Positions 1-11,574 of a stretch of 64,000 nucleotides of DNA are shown here, in pieces. The stretch covers positions 20,030,615-20,094,614 of the forward strand of contig CM046868.1 of assembly GCA_025617745.1 (NCBI GenBank). The letters run 5' to 3'. Every line of letters begins with the position of its first letter. Positions within the stretch are counted from its first letter, which is position 1. The position numbers were made by a program, and so were the translations under genes. The DNA comes from Heliocidaris erythrogramma (lineage: Eukaryota > Echinodermata > Echinoidea > Camarodonta > Echinometridae). The notes under the pieces were generated by a model. It had not been told where the DNA came from and did no database searches. It saw nothing but the letters and a program-made list of their open reading frames with translations.

Positions 1-1107
1 AGCGATCATCTTGCCCCCCCCCCCCCCCTGGAAAAAAATTTCTGCGTACGGCCTTGGACTGAACACTGAATACAAATTGCTAACATTTTTTTTCTCACCA
101 CGCCACGCTCTCTGACATGTCTAATCAATTACTTTTAGGGGAGGGATGTTTCAATAATAAAATATCTTTTTCAGAAGATTTTTTTCAAGGGTGGGGACAC
201 ACAAAGCTATGACCTGGATATGGCAAAATTTATTGGGGGGGGGGAGATGTGCCTCTTGTTATCCCCTTTGAATGGCTACTGCTTACAAAAATAATCGCAA
301 CAAAACAAAACCTATTGGGTTAAGGCGTGGGTCTGCCGCCTTTGACGGCCTTTCTAGTTTTAAGAATGTATTTATAAAATTTATTCACATCTTCATAATT
401 ACTACAGTTTATAAGTATGAAAATCAGTTTGGGGCGTCCTCCCAATCTACAAAATCTACAAGATACATGCTTATACTAGCCGGAATCCTTATAAAAATGA
501 CAATTATCAAGAAATTGAGATTTAGGAAAGAACTAAAATGAAAATGAAAGGGGTTCTTTACTTTTTAACATATAACGGAAGTTTACTAAAACTTATTTCC
601 TAAATTACATTTGTGTTCATTTGTTCATGATGTGATATTAAAGTTCTACATTCTCCATTTTATGTCTTAGTTCCGAATGATCCCGAGACTCTTTAAAACG
701 GGTTGATATGCGCAGACTACGGTACAGTTCAACAAAAACACCGATTTTCAATAATTAGGGTATGATTTCTGCTTCAAAAGGACCGCTTTTCACTGAGAAG
801 TCTAGAACAACTGTATATCGACCCGAATCCTCGAGCTCATCCAGTTGCGCTGGTTTGCCGACCATTTGAAAGCTATACTCCTGACCTATGATCTTTGCCC
901 TTGACCGTGACCTTTTGAGAAGGTATCATGAGAAAGGAAGAGAGTTGATCAAAAAAGCGTGAGCTTGGCTTCATTGTTGAATGAGGTTCGATTGGATATA
1001 CCCTCGACACAAATCTGTCTGGGGCCTTTTTCATGATAATTGTTGTCAATAACAAATGGGTAAAATTCAATGACAAATTTGCTTACAGCCAATCTTATAC
1101 GATTTTA
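1..1107. other. Non-coding stretch with C and G homopolymers
   Basis: No coding frame with splice signals or family motifs is visible. The stretch opens with a C run near 15-29 and has a G run near 236-245. The short open frames here have no recognisable product. Confidence 0.5.
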
Positions 1108-1200
1108 TTATAATAATAATAATAATAATAATGCATTTATATAGCGCATTTTCCATATATTATGTTCAAATGCGCTTCACAATGATATTAACGGAATAAG
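1108..1200 (-). mobile_element. 3' tail fragment of a tRNA-derived SINE
   Basis: On the minus strand this reads AATGCGCTATATAAATGCA followed by an (ATT)n run. The same GCGCTATATAAA plus (ATT)n ending closes the longer SINE copy at 13548-13878. Only the tail is present; no tRNA-like head is seen nearby, so this is a 5'-truncated copy. Confidence 0.6.
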
Positions 1201-1626
1201 TAAGTCTTGAGGAGCTTTTTGAAGGCACCCAGAGATTGTTGGTTACGGAGAACCAGTAGCTTGTATCTGTTATTTTTCATGAAAAGGGGCCATGCATGGT
1301 CTGCGATAGCAGGACGAAAGTAATGGGAAGGAGAAAAACCGGGAAATTTACGTGTAAGGCCTACATAAGATTTGGCCCAAGTAAACTTGATTCCTGGTTT
1401 CTCGTCCAATTTCTTTTTTTTTTTAATGAGGAGGAGGGGTTCCATGTTATTTCATATTAGATATTTTTCCTGTACATAAACAATGCTATTGGGTTAAAGT
1501 CCATACAAATTTTCCTCATTCAATTCGGTATGTACATGCACTTAAGAGGTTCAAATCAAGGTGAAATTACATTGCCTTAATCATTTTGTCTCCTCATTGT
1601 TAAAATGGGATACATGTCGTTTTTCC

Positions 1627-1870
1627 GGAGTTCATGATTCCGAAGGTTTGTGAGCTGCGACGGTTCGTCATTCAGAAGGTTCATAATGCCGAAAATGTAA
1701 TAGGGTTCGTAATTGCGAAGGTTTGTAATTCCGAAAAGTTATGTAAAGCTCTATTACATTTTCGGAATTTAACCTTGGTAATTATGAACTCTATTTCAAT
1801 TTCAGAATTATGAACCCCCTGCTATGGGAAATTTGCATTTCGGAATTACGACCCTCGGAATTGTGAATCT
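1627..1870. repeat. Palindromic minisatellite of a 16-18 bp unit
   Basis: The unit is close to GGTTCGTAATTCCGAA. It recurs in forward orientation in the left half (about 1627-1740) and as its reverse complement, TTCGGAATTATGAACC, in the right half (about 1765-1870). The two halves could pair into a long imperfect hairpin. No gene is seen in it. Confidence 0.7.
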
Positions 1871-2025
1871 ATGGGAAATGAACCCTCATAAAAATGTGTA
1901 CCCCCGTTTAGATGTCCTCAGATTCTTATTTATTCCATTTCAGAACAAAATATCCCCCCAAAATGAGGAAAAAGGGGGAATTAATTTTATTTGGCCTTAT
2001 GAAGTTAGGCATTCAGTGGGGATCC

Positions 2026-2153
2026 GGGGGGGGGGGGGGGCAACGAACCCTAACAGTATGTATGTATAACTACTATAAATATTTATGAGCACCCCTAGAC
2101 TACATTGTGACCATCTCCCACATCATATAGGTATGCCCCCCCCCCCCCCCCCC
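2026..2153. repeat. Paired G and C homopolymers
   Basis: A run of about 15 G at 2026-2040 is followed about 95 bases later by a run of about 18 C at 2136-2153. The two could pair as a hairpin, and the G run could form a quadruplex. Exact lengths are uncertain because such runs are often misassembled. Confidence 0.75.
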
Positions 2154-2721
2154 CATCACATAAAATAAATTCAAATAAAATTATTCTGAAAAATAATACC
2201 CCTCTCGCGACGTCAATCATAGACCAATTATGGCCAGATTCATTTTGAAACAATACAGGATTATTAAAAAATTATCAGCGTATGATCCGATGCCCTACTT
2301 TCTGTCCAAATATCCACCCTCCAATATTATGTAGACCTATTTCATGTACGCCTACATCAATATTAGCCGTTTGATGTGATAAAGCATGCTCAAAATTCTC
2401 TGTTTGCTTCTTGAACATGTTGAATTTGGCGCGAATTACCCCGCAAATCCAGGGACATGTAAAAATCGCGTGACCAATGCTGCAAGGGCTGACTACAAGA
2501 GGAAAGGAGATGGTATATTTGAATTGCAATCATTAACACATTAGATTATTTGGGCTCAAATGATTGATTGTGCAACGTAATCTAATCACGGATGGAGAAT
2601 TGTGCTAAACGGTTCGGCGGATGACAACTGACAAACATGGCCGATATATCGTCCATAGCTTGATCGATTTCCCTGGATTTTATCATGTTTGAATACCAAA
2701 ACTGAGATAACATGATACTAA

Positions 2722-2726
<5 letters not shown>

Positions 2727-2754
<28 letters not shown>
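2727..2754. repeat. (CT)n microsatellite
   Basis: About 14 uninterrupted CT dinucleotides. It accounts for the Arg-Glu run in an apparent minus-strand open frame. Confidence 0.9.
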
Positions 2755-2757
<3 letters not shown>

Positions 2758-2897
2758 GCAATTTATTTTGTATCATATGCAATTTCAATTTCCGTCCTTT
2801 GACGTGGGTGCAAATCGTGCAATATATCTGTTCAGATAAATAGCGCATTTCGTTTAAATATAAAGTGGAGTTCTGTTCATAAGATTGAATTGTCAAA

Positions 2898-3246
2898 GAA
2901 ACTGTCTCAAAGCAATTGGGAAAGGTTGATTATATAGCACATAAGACTTGGTGTACGCTGTAAGGTCTTGGAGTCACCAAAATGATAAGAAATTGACTCA
3001 ATCGTGCTGAGAGTCACATACACTGCACGTACACAAAAATGTTTATAATGTGTATAATGGTACTACACACAACTGTTCGGCCCGAACATTTCAGGTATTT
3101 CTTGTTATATGTTGATTGTGAGGTCATTTGAAGGGCAATTCTCTTCAGGGGACATTTCTACTATGATAATCTTCCAAACTAACATAAAAAGAATGAGAAA
3201 GCTCACAAATTATTTTTTACCTTTCCCAGAACTCAACCTTCCCTTT
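2898..3246 (+). repeat. R1 dispersed repeat, long copy
   Basis: It starts GAAACTGTCTCAAAGCAATT and runs to a CTTTCCCAGAAC block. A second copy in the same orientation lies at 60149-60490, with the same order of blocks: GTTGAT, GGTGTA, the GTTCGG...GAACAT word, GACATTTCTACTATGAT and GAATGA.AAAGCTC. Shorter relatives lie at 20172-20330 and 49450-49510. No terminal inverted repeats or coding frame are seen, so the class of element is unknown. Confidence 0.7.
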
Positions 3247-3970
3247 CAGTAAAATTCATTGAACTTAAACCGATAATAAAGATAGAGGGACAATATTGGA
3301 AAAGCATCTTGCCCAATGACGTCATCATAAACTAAACTTTCATTAAAACGATAAAGAAAACTAGTGAATTTCATGTAAATTATATATGATGGAATGATGA
3401 TACATCCCGTGTTTAGCTGTAATTATTTTCTTGATATTAATTTCAATGAATAGAAAAATGATACGTAATAGCTTTTTTTCGACGATTCGGCGAAACTAAT
3501 TCGCACTAGGCCGCATTGTGAGGCTCGGCGTGTGCACTTATTTATTGAAATGTAAGGACGGAATATAAAAATCTTTTAAACATCAATGAATGAAATAGTA
3601 AAAAACATATTCCACAAGTTGCATAGGGTTTTTTTCGCTAGCAGAATGTGAAGTTTACTTTCAAAGCTCTTCATTTTAACCTTCTGAAAAAGTAGTTTGT
3701 ATTGAGGTTATGGGAAAATAATGTGTCTCGTTACGGGAGGAAGAGTTGAAAAGTTGAAAGCTCTACATTTTTTCCGCGTTCGGTTTTATAAATGAATTCT
3801 GTATAAAAATAAAGGGAATAAAACAAATCTTATTATTGTGATAAGAAAAGGGGTGCTTCTCAAACCTTAGCGCTAATGTAGCATCAACTCCCCAGTCGAT
3901 GTTGATAAAGTTATGCTTTCTAATCCTGTGTTGTCAAAATGGCCGTAGGCAAAATAGAGAGAAAGGTAGG
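3247..3970. other. Non-coding stretch, nothing recognised
   Basis: AT-rich sequence without repeats, splice-bounded frames or RNA-gene motifs that I can identify. Confidence 0.4.
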
Positions 3971-4126
3971 ACATTTATTTGATGATTAGTCACGATTTAC
4001 ATCCCAGAGTTCTCGATTTGCACGTCCACACAAAGTCGACTGGTAAAATATTGCGTCACTACGTCTCCCCGTCAACTATACCTCTCGTAGTCAGATCGAG
4101 AGCACGTCATGAGACAAGATGTGAGA

Positions 4127-4525
4127 AAGAGAAGATAAGAGGGGAAGAACAAAGAATAGATAGATAGAAAGCTAGATAGAAAAGAAAGGAAAACAAATAA
4201 TAACTTAAGAAAAGATAGAGAAGTGCAATGAGAAAAAAGAATATTAGGAAAGAAAGAAAAATGAAAAGAGGGGAAGAAGAATAACGTAACGGAAGAAAGA
4301 GAAATGAAAGGAAAAACAAACAATAACATAAGAAACTACAGAATATTGAAAGGAGAAAAACAAAGAATAGCATAAGGAAAGATAGAAAGAGAAGTGCAAT
4401 GAGAAAAACAGAGAATAAAATAAGAACCGAAAGAAAGAGATATCAAGGGAAAAAACCAAAAGAGTAACATAATGAAAGATAGAAAGAGAAATGAAAGGAT
4501 AAAACACAAAGAATTAATAAGAAAA
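4127..4525. repeat. Purine-rich minisatellite, unit about 46 bp
   Basis: About eight diverged copies of a unit close to GAAAGATAGAAAGAGAAATG plus AAAGGAAAAACAAAGAATAA plus CATAAG. All three minus-strand open frames here are artefacts of the missing stop codons in TC-rich repeats. The complementary strand of much the same unit fills 10125-10660 and, more diverged, 32790-33182. Confidence 0.75.
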
Positions 4526-4794
4526 GATGAAGATAAGACGTCATATACCGTTCCAGGTCACGTCGACTGAAATCTAAAATGTTTTTAAATGCTAGCCAAT
4601 AATTAGTCGACGTGGTGGTTTTATATACGCTTCACCGGTCGATGTGGACGCCGTCCACGTTCACACGATCTAAAAATCCCTTAATGTCGGACGTTTTGAT
4701 ACCTTCACTTACTTTACAAAGGCAGATGTCCGTCGAGGGTTTCGGCAGATGGGTATTTACCTGATTTCGGTTTTGGGCTACGCAAATTTTTTGG

Positions 4795-5165
4795 TCGGTT
4801 GAGATTTACGCAGTTTATACGTATTTTACGTAGTTAAAACGCAATTCTTACGTAAATCTTACGTAAATCTTACGCAGTTGTGCGTGATTATTGCGATATG
4901 CATACGCAAATTTTAGGCTTTCCATGACCGTTCCACGTATGTCCACGTATGTTTAACGGACCTTTCACGCATGTACCACAGATGTATCACGTTTATATCG
5001 CGTATTGCGTTAAAATTACGCGTTAAAATTACGTAATTGACGCACGAATCACGAATGAATTGCAGATACAGCGCGATCCAGATTGGCACGTAGAGCGTGG
5101 ATTCGTATTCGTAACGTATTCGTGATACATCTGTCATTTCACGTGTCTAGTATGAAATTTTAGTA
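4795..5165. repeat. ACG-rich short-motif repeat
   Basis: The words TTACGTA, TACGCA, CACGTA and ATTCGTA recur many times, including two adjacent copies of TTACGTAAATC near 4851-4875. CpG density is far above the flanks. No gene or transposon end was recognised. Confidence 0.5.
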
Positions 5166-5320
5166 ATCGCGTAGTTGTGTGATGTAAAATTCATCGTATG
5201 GAAAGCTTATTAGAAACTAATCAGCCCTAGACAAATTTCCGAATACATCGAACTATACACTAACAGAGCTACAGATGCGAAGTTCGTATGGAGGAGGCAA
5301 AATATTATGTGTATAAACGG

Positions 5321-5451
5321 GGGAGTGTTTGATCAAGTGTTTTGTCAGTTTTGCCGACAAATTTGCTCAGTCAGATGCAAGGATTTCAGTAACTTATAAC
5401 AGTTGTCGGTAAAAATCAGTGACAAAACACTGTCTTCATGAAACGCTCTCC
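5321..5451. mobile_element. Short MITE, 131 bp
   Basis: Terminal inverted repeats: GGGAGTGTTT plus AAGTGTTTTGTCA on the left match TGACAAAACACT plus AAACGCTCTCC on the right. It has no coding capacity. The target-site duplication is unclear. Confidence 0.65.
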
Positions 5452-5599
5452 AGATATAATAGGGCGGAGCTAAGACCGGGTGCGCGCTTTAATATTGACA
5501 TGACCTGCTTTTATCATGGACAATGGTTCTACTGCGCATTTGATCAGCAGAGAGTCTCGAACGATCGCACCGAAATTTTTGTGTGTGAATGACATCGCA

Positions 5600-5650
5600 T
5601 GTAAAGCTGATTACTAGTAGTTTAAAGCTCTTTAAAGTAATCAGCTTTAC
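5600..5650. repeat. 15-bp-arm hairpin
   Basis: GTAAAGCTGATTACT is followed after about 21 bases by its near-exact reverse complement, AGTAATCAGCTTTAC. It could be the core of a small MITE or an incidental palindrome. Confidence 0.6.
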
Positions 5651-5750
5651 AGAATTTTACCCCTGTGTGAAAGCGGGGTAATAGAGTAAGAGCTGTAGGT
5701 TCCATGGTTTCTTAACAAGCATAATTATATTTGCTTCTTAGCAGTCAACA

Positions 5751-6113
5751 GTGGCGGCACCAGGATTTTTAAAGTGGGGGGGGGGGGCAAATGGGGGGCA
5801 AAAGAAAATGTTGGGGGGGGGGGGCAAGGGCGGACCAAAAAAAATGCGTGTACATCGCAAAATCAAGCGCGAGTGGGTAGGGTCCAGGGAATCACCTTGT
5901 TTCCGTTTTCTTTCTTTTTCCTTCTTTTCTCCATTCCTTTTTCACTTTTTTCTTTCCATTTCTTTTCTTTCTCATTTTCCACCCTTTGGCAGTCAAGTGA
6001 AATCAACAGCCATTAGTCTAATGCTGGTATCTATCGCTATCGATCCTACGCTGGATTCGCCACCTGATATTATCTCGGAAATCTCAAAGAGAGAGAGAGA
6101 GAGAGAGAGAGAG
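5751..6113 (+). mobile_element. Probable end of a CAGTGGCG-type element, with G runs and (GA)n
   Basis: CAGTGGCGGCACCAGGATTT matches the start of the elements at 11204 and 19002 and is followed by two G runs. A (GA)n microsatellite closes the stretch at 6087-6113. I see no matching right end, so limits are approximate. The overlapping Gly- and Phe-rich frames are low-complexity artefacts. Confidence 0.4.
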
Positions 6114-6969
6114 CATTAGAGATGGGACAAGAGATACAGAACAGACTGAGAGGGGGAGAGAAACAGAGAAGGAGATAGAAGGAGGGAGAGAGAGAGGGAG
6201 AGGTAACTTGTATCTTCGTCATGTTCGTTTTATATCAAACCAATAACCAACCGCCATTTCATTTACATGCCCCCAGTCTTCTGTCAGCGAATAGTTTGAA
6301 GCCTTGATGATAATTACACACAAACAAGCTTATATCGCTTCTGAAACTCTCAAAAGTGACAGTTCAGTTAAGTCTAGCAAGGGAAACGCAAAACGCTCAC
6401 ACAAAGACTTAAGCACACAAAAATCAAAAGTACACTTTTTTTTTCCTTCTTCATATTTCATCATGTTCATGTATAGTCTCGGCTATTATTCTTATAGGAG
6501 GGAGCTTTTCTAACAAATTATTAAACTCCGTTTGTTTTTACGAATGAGTATATAACAACCTGCAAAGCAGGATTTTCTGCATTTATTGTCAAATCAAATA
6601 ACAAATTTACAAACAATTATAGTAATAAATGTACAATATAATTGTTCAAATTACAAATGTGACAGTTAAATAACAATGACAACAGAATAAAGACATGATT
6701 ATAAATCTAAATGAAACAAGTAGAAATGGCAGAAATGCAGGGGCCAGCTATCTTAAGCAAAATGCTTGAATGAATAGCAGCCAGTGGAAAGGGTTACATG
6801 GAAAGCATAATTAATATAAAATGTCTATATCATAAAAGCGATGTCACTAACTGAAAAAAATTATTTCTTACTACAAAAAGAAGGGGAAAGGCATATTCCG
6901 TATGCATACAACTTATAAAACACAATCGTGTTTATAAGAGTTTTGAAGGTTAGTATAAACGAAATCAAA

Positions 6970-7035
6970 TGCGTACGCGGAGGGGGGGGGGGGGGCTCGG
7001 GGATGCAGCCCCCCCCCCCCCCCCTCCCGAGGATT
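6970..7035. repeat. G-run / C-run hairpin
   Basis: GCGTACGCGGA, a run of about 14 G, CTCGGGGATGCAG, a run of about 17 C and CCTCCCGAGG lie in order, so the two homopolymers can pair. A relative with the same flanking words (GCG.GAGGGG, CCCCTCCGAG.ATTT.G) lies at 8240-8300. Confidence 0.65.
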
Positions 7036-7847
7036 TGGAAATGTGCCGACATTCGGCCAAACTTCACCTCATATTCGGGCAGGGAAGAACCCGAATATCC
7101 TCATATGTGGGTAGTGATGTGGCCGAATATATAATTTCTGCATATTTTCGCTTCCACAAGAATCAACATTTTCGCTTGCTCGCTTTCCTCCCTCGCAAAA
7201 AGTTTAACAAAGAAAATTTAATTTTCGAGCAAATTACGCCAGCCCCTCTGGCACAAAATTTACTCGTACGTTTATGAACAAAATATCGATAAAACAGGCT
7301 CATTTTGGGAATATTTTTTTCGAAGGTAATATCTTGACATAACCGTGAAACTACAGTGAAATTCTATACTTTTTTGCCAGCGGAATAAAAAACAAATCCT
7401 CCTGAAAATTTTAAGAAAAGCGATAACGTTTATAGTTGGAGGAAAATAAATGTGAATTTTCAACCAGAATGTAAAGAATTCTATTCGTACCACGCAAAGA
7501 ATGATTATCATAGAAATTATCAAAACTTCAAGATTAATTCTAAAAGAATTGCATATCGTACCCCATCTTATAATCTTGCTTTCGATCACATTTTTGACTG
7601 ATTTTTCACAATGACTTTTATTTTCAAAAGTTAAATACTAAAATCAGGTGACAGGAAGGTGAGACAGTACAAGAGAGTCGAACAGAAAAAGAGATGACAA
7701 CGGATCCTTGTACCATGGATAGACAATCGTACAAATCATATGTTTTATAATTTTTCTTAACTATTCTATTGATGATTGATGTGTAAAGTTTGATGTGAAA
7801 GTTATGGAGATGTGTTTTATGATTGCTATAATATGCGTAATATGTGT

Positions 7848-7868
7848 GGGGGGGGGGGGGGGGGGGGG
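7848..7868. repeat. Poly-G run, about 21 bases
   Basis: Uninterrupted G run. It produces false proline-rich open frames on the minus strand. Confidence 0.85.
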
Positions 7869-8225
7869 TTGAGGGATGAAAACATGTGTCGTGAGGTGTA
7901 AACAACACCCATGGGCCGAATGAGAATACTTATCACAAATTATAGCATAAAGACTGTGAATTATGAATATTTTTTTCCGCAACAACAGATCAGTGAAATT
8001 TCGAGGATGCAGGGAAAATACATAAAAACACAAATAAAGTAAACTTGAATCTTGAATCTTGGTTGAATGACGTACCAATCGTACAAGCGTTGTCATAACA
8101 ACAGTTAATTCTTTTTATGCTTTTACTGAGCATGCTGAACTCTTTTCATTGGATAATTTGGAAACAGTTCTAAATAGTAACTTTGTAACAAAATTAAGTT
8201 GTATTCTATACGAAAGTTACAACAG

Positions 8226-8300
8226 GCATACAGGCATATGACGCGCGAGGGGGGGGGGGGCTGGAGGGGCTACACCCCCTCCGAGAATTTAGGAACTACG
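8226..8300. repeat. G-rich palindromic repeat related to 6970-7035
   Basis: A run of about 12 G is followed by CTGGAGGGGCTACACCCCCT and CCGAGAATTTAGGA. The layout and edge words match 6970-7035, suggesting two copies of one short family. Confidence 0.5.
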
Positions 8301-9531
8301 ACCATTCGAGCAGCAAGTTGGTCTCTTTGTAGCTCTTTCATTGTATCTTATTTATAGTACCCTACATGTAGATGACGAAATAACTTTTTTCACTGTCATA
8401 TAGCATAGTTTCACAGTTTTAGCTCACTTGTATACCTATATAAAAAGGGTGAGATACATTACTTCCCCCCCCCCTCCTCCCGCCGACTTTGTATCCGTAT
8501 GTCTATTCACGTGACTTCTGACAATAATAAAGGATTTATAATGCAGAATGACATAAGTTGTTAATTATGTTATTATAAAGATATTAAGAAGATATTTCAA
8601 CAGCTAACAAAAGCTTAGAAGTATGGTCGTGGAAGATTGAAAATTCCGAGTCACTGACACTAAACTTCAAAATATGATCAAGTGATCGAATGATAGATGG
8701 TCACAATAATATCATATGATTTCATTATTAATCTTAACGAGATAACCTAAAGGAAATGAAGGAAAGAAAATTGACAAATTTACTTCCAATCATTACTGAG
8801 ATCTCTGCTTTCAGCTGGAAATCATTCACTGATAATCATCACCTCGTTGACGTTCTGTAATGGAATATTAATACGATGGTGTGTGAAAGTATACGCTTTG
8901 AGTATAAAGACAAAATGAGAATATAATGCATGAGGAAATTAGTCGGTGTTGGAATGGCGATGTCGTTGATGACACTGCTTCATCATCATGATCATTGAGG
9001 ATGTGAACGCCATGGGCAGCACAGCGGAAATATCATGACGGGTGTGACTTTTCACGCTCTCCTGTCTGAATCGGAAATCGACTGTATGCATGCGCTCTTT
9101 AAGATAAATAGACAAAATAGATCAAAGACTTTTTTTAACATGAATTTCTAATCATGCAGCAGGTTTTTACCCATCATTTTTGGTGATTAAAAAAAAAATC
9201 ACAATTATATATCCTGGTTCATAACACATATTTACGACTGTTCTAACATTAATGTACAACCGGATTCCATTATTACCTTTCGAACTTAGCCAGAAACATT
9301 GATAGATAATCATCAAGAATGATATATTTTCAAAAAAATTATCAACTGAATTAAAATTTTATAGGGCGTACCGGGCCTGTTTTGCTCTGTTTTGTTTGTT
9401 TGGAGGATCTTCTTTTCTCATTGCAAAATTTCCAAGTGACACTCTTGGTTCAGCTTGCATATTATTGCTCACCGCAGAACCCTTTTATTAACGAATCCCT
9501 TTCGTATGTTTGTCGTCCTCACTGGGTTTAG

Positions 9532-9740
9532 GTCTGCCGCCCTCTAAAGTTAAAGTAGAGTGCGAATTTCAGAACAGCGATGGTTCAGAACCACAGTTCT
9601 GTGTTCAGAACCCGATGGAATATCAAACCCCAGGTTCAGCCCACAGGACGAGTCCCATCACCGTTACCAAGACAGATCTTCATTTTACAAATGATAATGA
9701 AGATCAATCATCTCATTGTGGGCCCTGTGGGGAATGCTAG
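9532..9740 (+). CDS. Candidate terminal coding exon, unknown protein
   Basis: A + strand frame stays open from an acceptor-like site (pyrimidine-rich TTTGTCGTCCTC, then TTTAG) to a TAG stop at 9738-9740, about 69 codons. The translation looks protein-like and not like a simple repeat: it begins LPPSKVKVECEFQNSDGSE and ends SSHCGPCGEC. VKVE fits the sumoylation consensus (hydrophobic-K-x-E), which is common in transcription factors, but no DNA-binding domain lies in this piece. The first complete codon follows two bases of the exon, so the upstream exon should end one base into a codon. No upstream partner exon was found in the first 9.5 kb. I do not recognise the protein. It could also be a chance open frame. 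Confidence 0.35.
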
Positions 9741-10002
9741 TTCCACACCAATATAATATGCATAAAATTTACTAGACAAAACAACAACAACGAAAACTTC
9801 AATGGAAATCATTGGTCGCAATAAGCTAAAGTTAGCAGAACAGTCAGTTCAGAAATGATGAACAAGTATAACAAATTGATGAAAAATATGACACACATTA
9901 TCACCTCATTATCATGAGAAAAATCATGATTATAACACATTCATAAATTTGTAAAATATCCAGGAACAAGTTTCACAAATGAGTTGGGTGCGTTCAACCA
10001 AT

Positions 10003-10893
10003 TTTTGAAGCTAGAACCACGAACATGAATCATACGAACGCCGTTTTAAAACAGGGTTTCTTGTGTAGAGCGTTCATGCAATTTCACGTCAACGCTGATT
10101 CAAGCTCCAAATAATGAAGCTCCGCCTTTCCTCATGTTTTTCTCTATTTTGATCTTTCTTCTCTTTCTGTCTTTGTTGTGTTCATCTTTATTTTGATCTT
10201 TTTCATTAGCTCTTTCTGTCTTTCCTTATGACAATATTTTTTTTTCTCTCTCTATCATCTTCCCTTTCTGTCTTTGCTTATGTTATTCTTTGTTTTATCT
10301 AGTATATCATCCTACTTTTTCCTTATGTATGTTTTTGTGCTTTCATTATTTCATTTTTTCATCTATCCTTTCCTATGTATCTCTTTAATTTTATTTTCCG
10401 TCTCTTTCTATCTATCCATTATGTTATTCTTGTTCTTATTTTCCTATCATGTTTTTTCTTTCGTTATATCTTTTCTTATGTTATTCTTTGATTTTATATT
10501 TCTTCTCTTTCTGTCTTTCCTTATTTCATTTTTTGTTTCCATCTTCCTTTCATCCTCTTTCCTTATGTTATTCTTTGTTTTTGTCCTCATATTTCCTTCT
10601 TGTTTCTTATGGTATTTTTCTTCATTGTTCTCCTCCTCTCATCTTTTCTTCTATCCTAATGACGTCATAGAACATGATTGAGATATCGGATCGTTGCGTT
10701 CATGCAATTTTAGCGACCATGATTCTGGCAGAAACATGTTACAAAACACACGGTTTCTGCGCTTCAGTTTGGCATCTCAAACACATTTATTTTTACGACC
10801 GACGAAAAATTGCATGAACGCAGACGTGTTTTAAACTATAAACGTCTTTCAAAACCGTGATTCTGGGCCGAAAATGTTCGCATGAACGCAAGA
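10003..10893. mobile_element. Inverted-repeat element with a minisatellite core
   Basis: The left edge, GTGCGTTCAACCAATTTT, and the right edge, read in reverse complement as TTGCGTTCATGCGAACATTT, are imperfect inverted repeats, continuing into GAACCACG / GAATCACGG. Two further GCGTTCATGCAATTT words sit inside at 10060 and 10700. The middle, 10125-10660, is a separate minisatellite. No transposase was found. Confidence 0.5.
10125..10660. repeat. Pyrimidine-rich minisatellite
   Basis: Tandem diverged units built on CCTTATGTTATTCTTTGTTT and CTCTTTCTGTCTTTC. This is the reverse complement of the purine unit at 4127-4525. The Phe/Leu/Ser-rich open frames of up to 135 codons are artefacts of it. 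Confidence 0.8.
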
Positions 10894-11203
10894 GGAAAGG
10901 TTTTTCTTTATCACTCTCTTTTTTCTGCCTGGTCGCGATGGCATAAAATTGCCTGTCAGTTTTCCAGATGGAATACTTTAGCCAATCGCAGTGATATTTT
11001 ATTCATCACTTTGTTTTATTGATTAAGATGTTCATGATTTGATAAATAATGTATGTGAAATGAGAAGAGAACTTCTACGCTTGCCTCGTCCATCGATAAC
11101 GTGAATCAGACATGAAATGTAACATCTTGAAGAGGAAAAAAGACTGAAGAGGGAGGGAGAGAGAGAGAGAGAGATGGGTAGAGAAAATGAAAGAGGAGAG
11201 GGT

Positions 11204-11316
11204 CAGTGGCGGATCTAGCCTGGTAAGACACAATACATTCTAGGGGTCCGCTTTGTTTGTGCACAATGGCGGACCCCTAGAATGTATTGTGTCTTACCAG
11301 GCTAGATCCGCCACTG
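11204..11316. mobile_element. Perfect palindromic MITE, 48-bp arms
   Basis: The 113-bp element starts CAGTGGCGGATCTAGCCTGG and ends with its exact reverse complement. As read here, all 48 bases of each arm match, with a 17-base loop between them. AGGGT lies directly on both sides and is a likely target duplication. The CAGTGGCG end recurs at 5751 and 19002. Perfect arms suggest recent origin or ongoing gene conversion. Confidence 0.85.
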
Positions 11317-11493
11317 AGGGTGATACCCCTTCCCCTTTCTTTCTCTTTTTTTGTTCTCTCTCTCTCTCTAGCGCTCTCTCTGGTTTGTTTTCTCTCTGGC
11401 AGATAATTAGAGGAGAGGGATAAAGAGATATATTTGGGGAAAGAGAGGGAAAAGAGCGAGATGGAGGGAGAGAGGGGAAAAAGAGCGACACTG

Positions 11494-11499
<6 letters not shown>

Positions 11500-11532
<33 letters not shown>
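11500..11532. repeat. (GA)n microsatellite
   Basis: About 16 GA dinucleotides inside a longer purine-rich tract of roughly 11330-11575. The tract explains the serine/leucine-rich minus-strand frame. Confidence 0.9.
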
Positions 11533-11538
<6 letters not shown>

Positions 11539-11574
11539 AGGGAGGGAGAGAGAGAGAGAGGGAGAGAAAGAGAG

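Noticed and set aside
1627-1870. CRISPR-like regular repeats
   Set aside because: Units are adjacent and diverged with no unique spacers, and the genome is plainly eukaryotic.
6861-7277. Pro- and Gly-rich frames on both strands
   Set aside because: They are produced by the G run and C run at 6982-7024.
10274-10681. 135-codon Phe/Leu/Ser-rich open frame that looks like a membrane protein
   Set aside because: It lies wholly in a pyrimidine minisatellite, and similar frames appear in other phases and in the sister array at 32790-33182.
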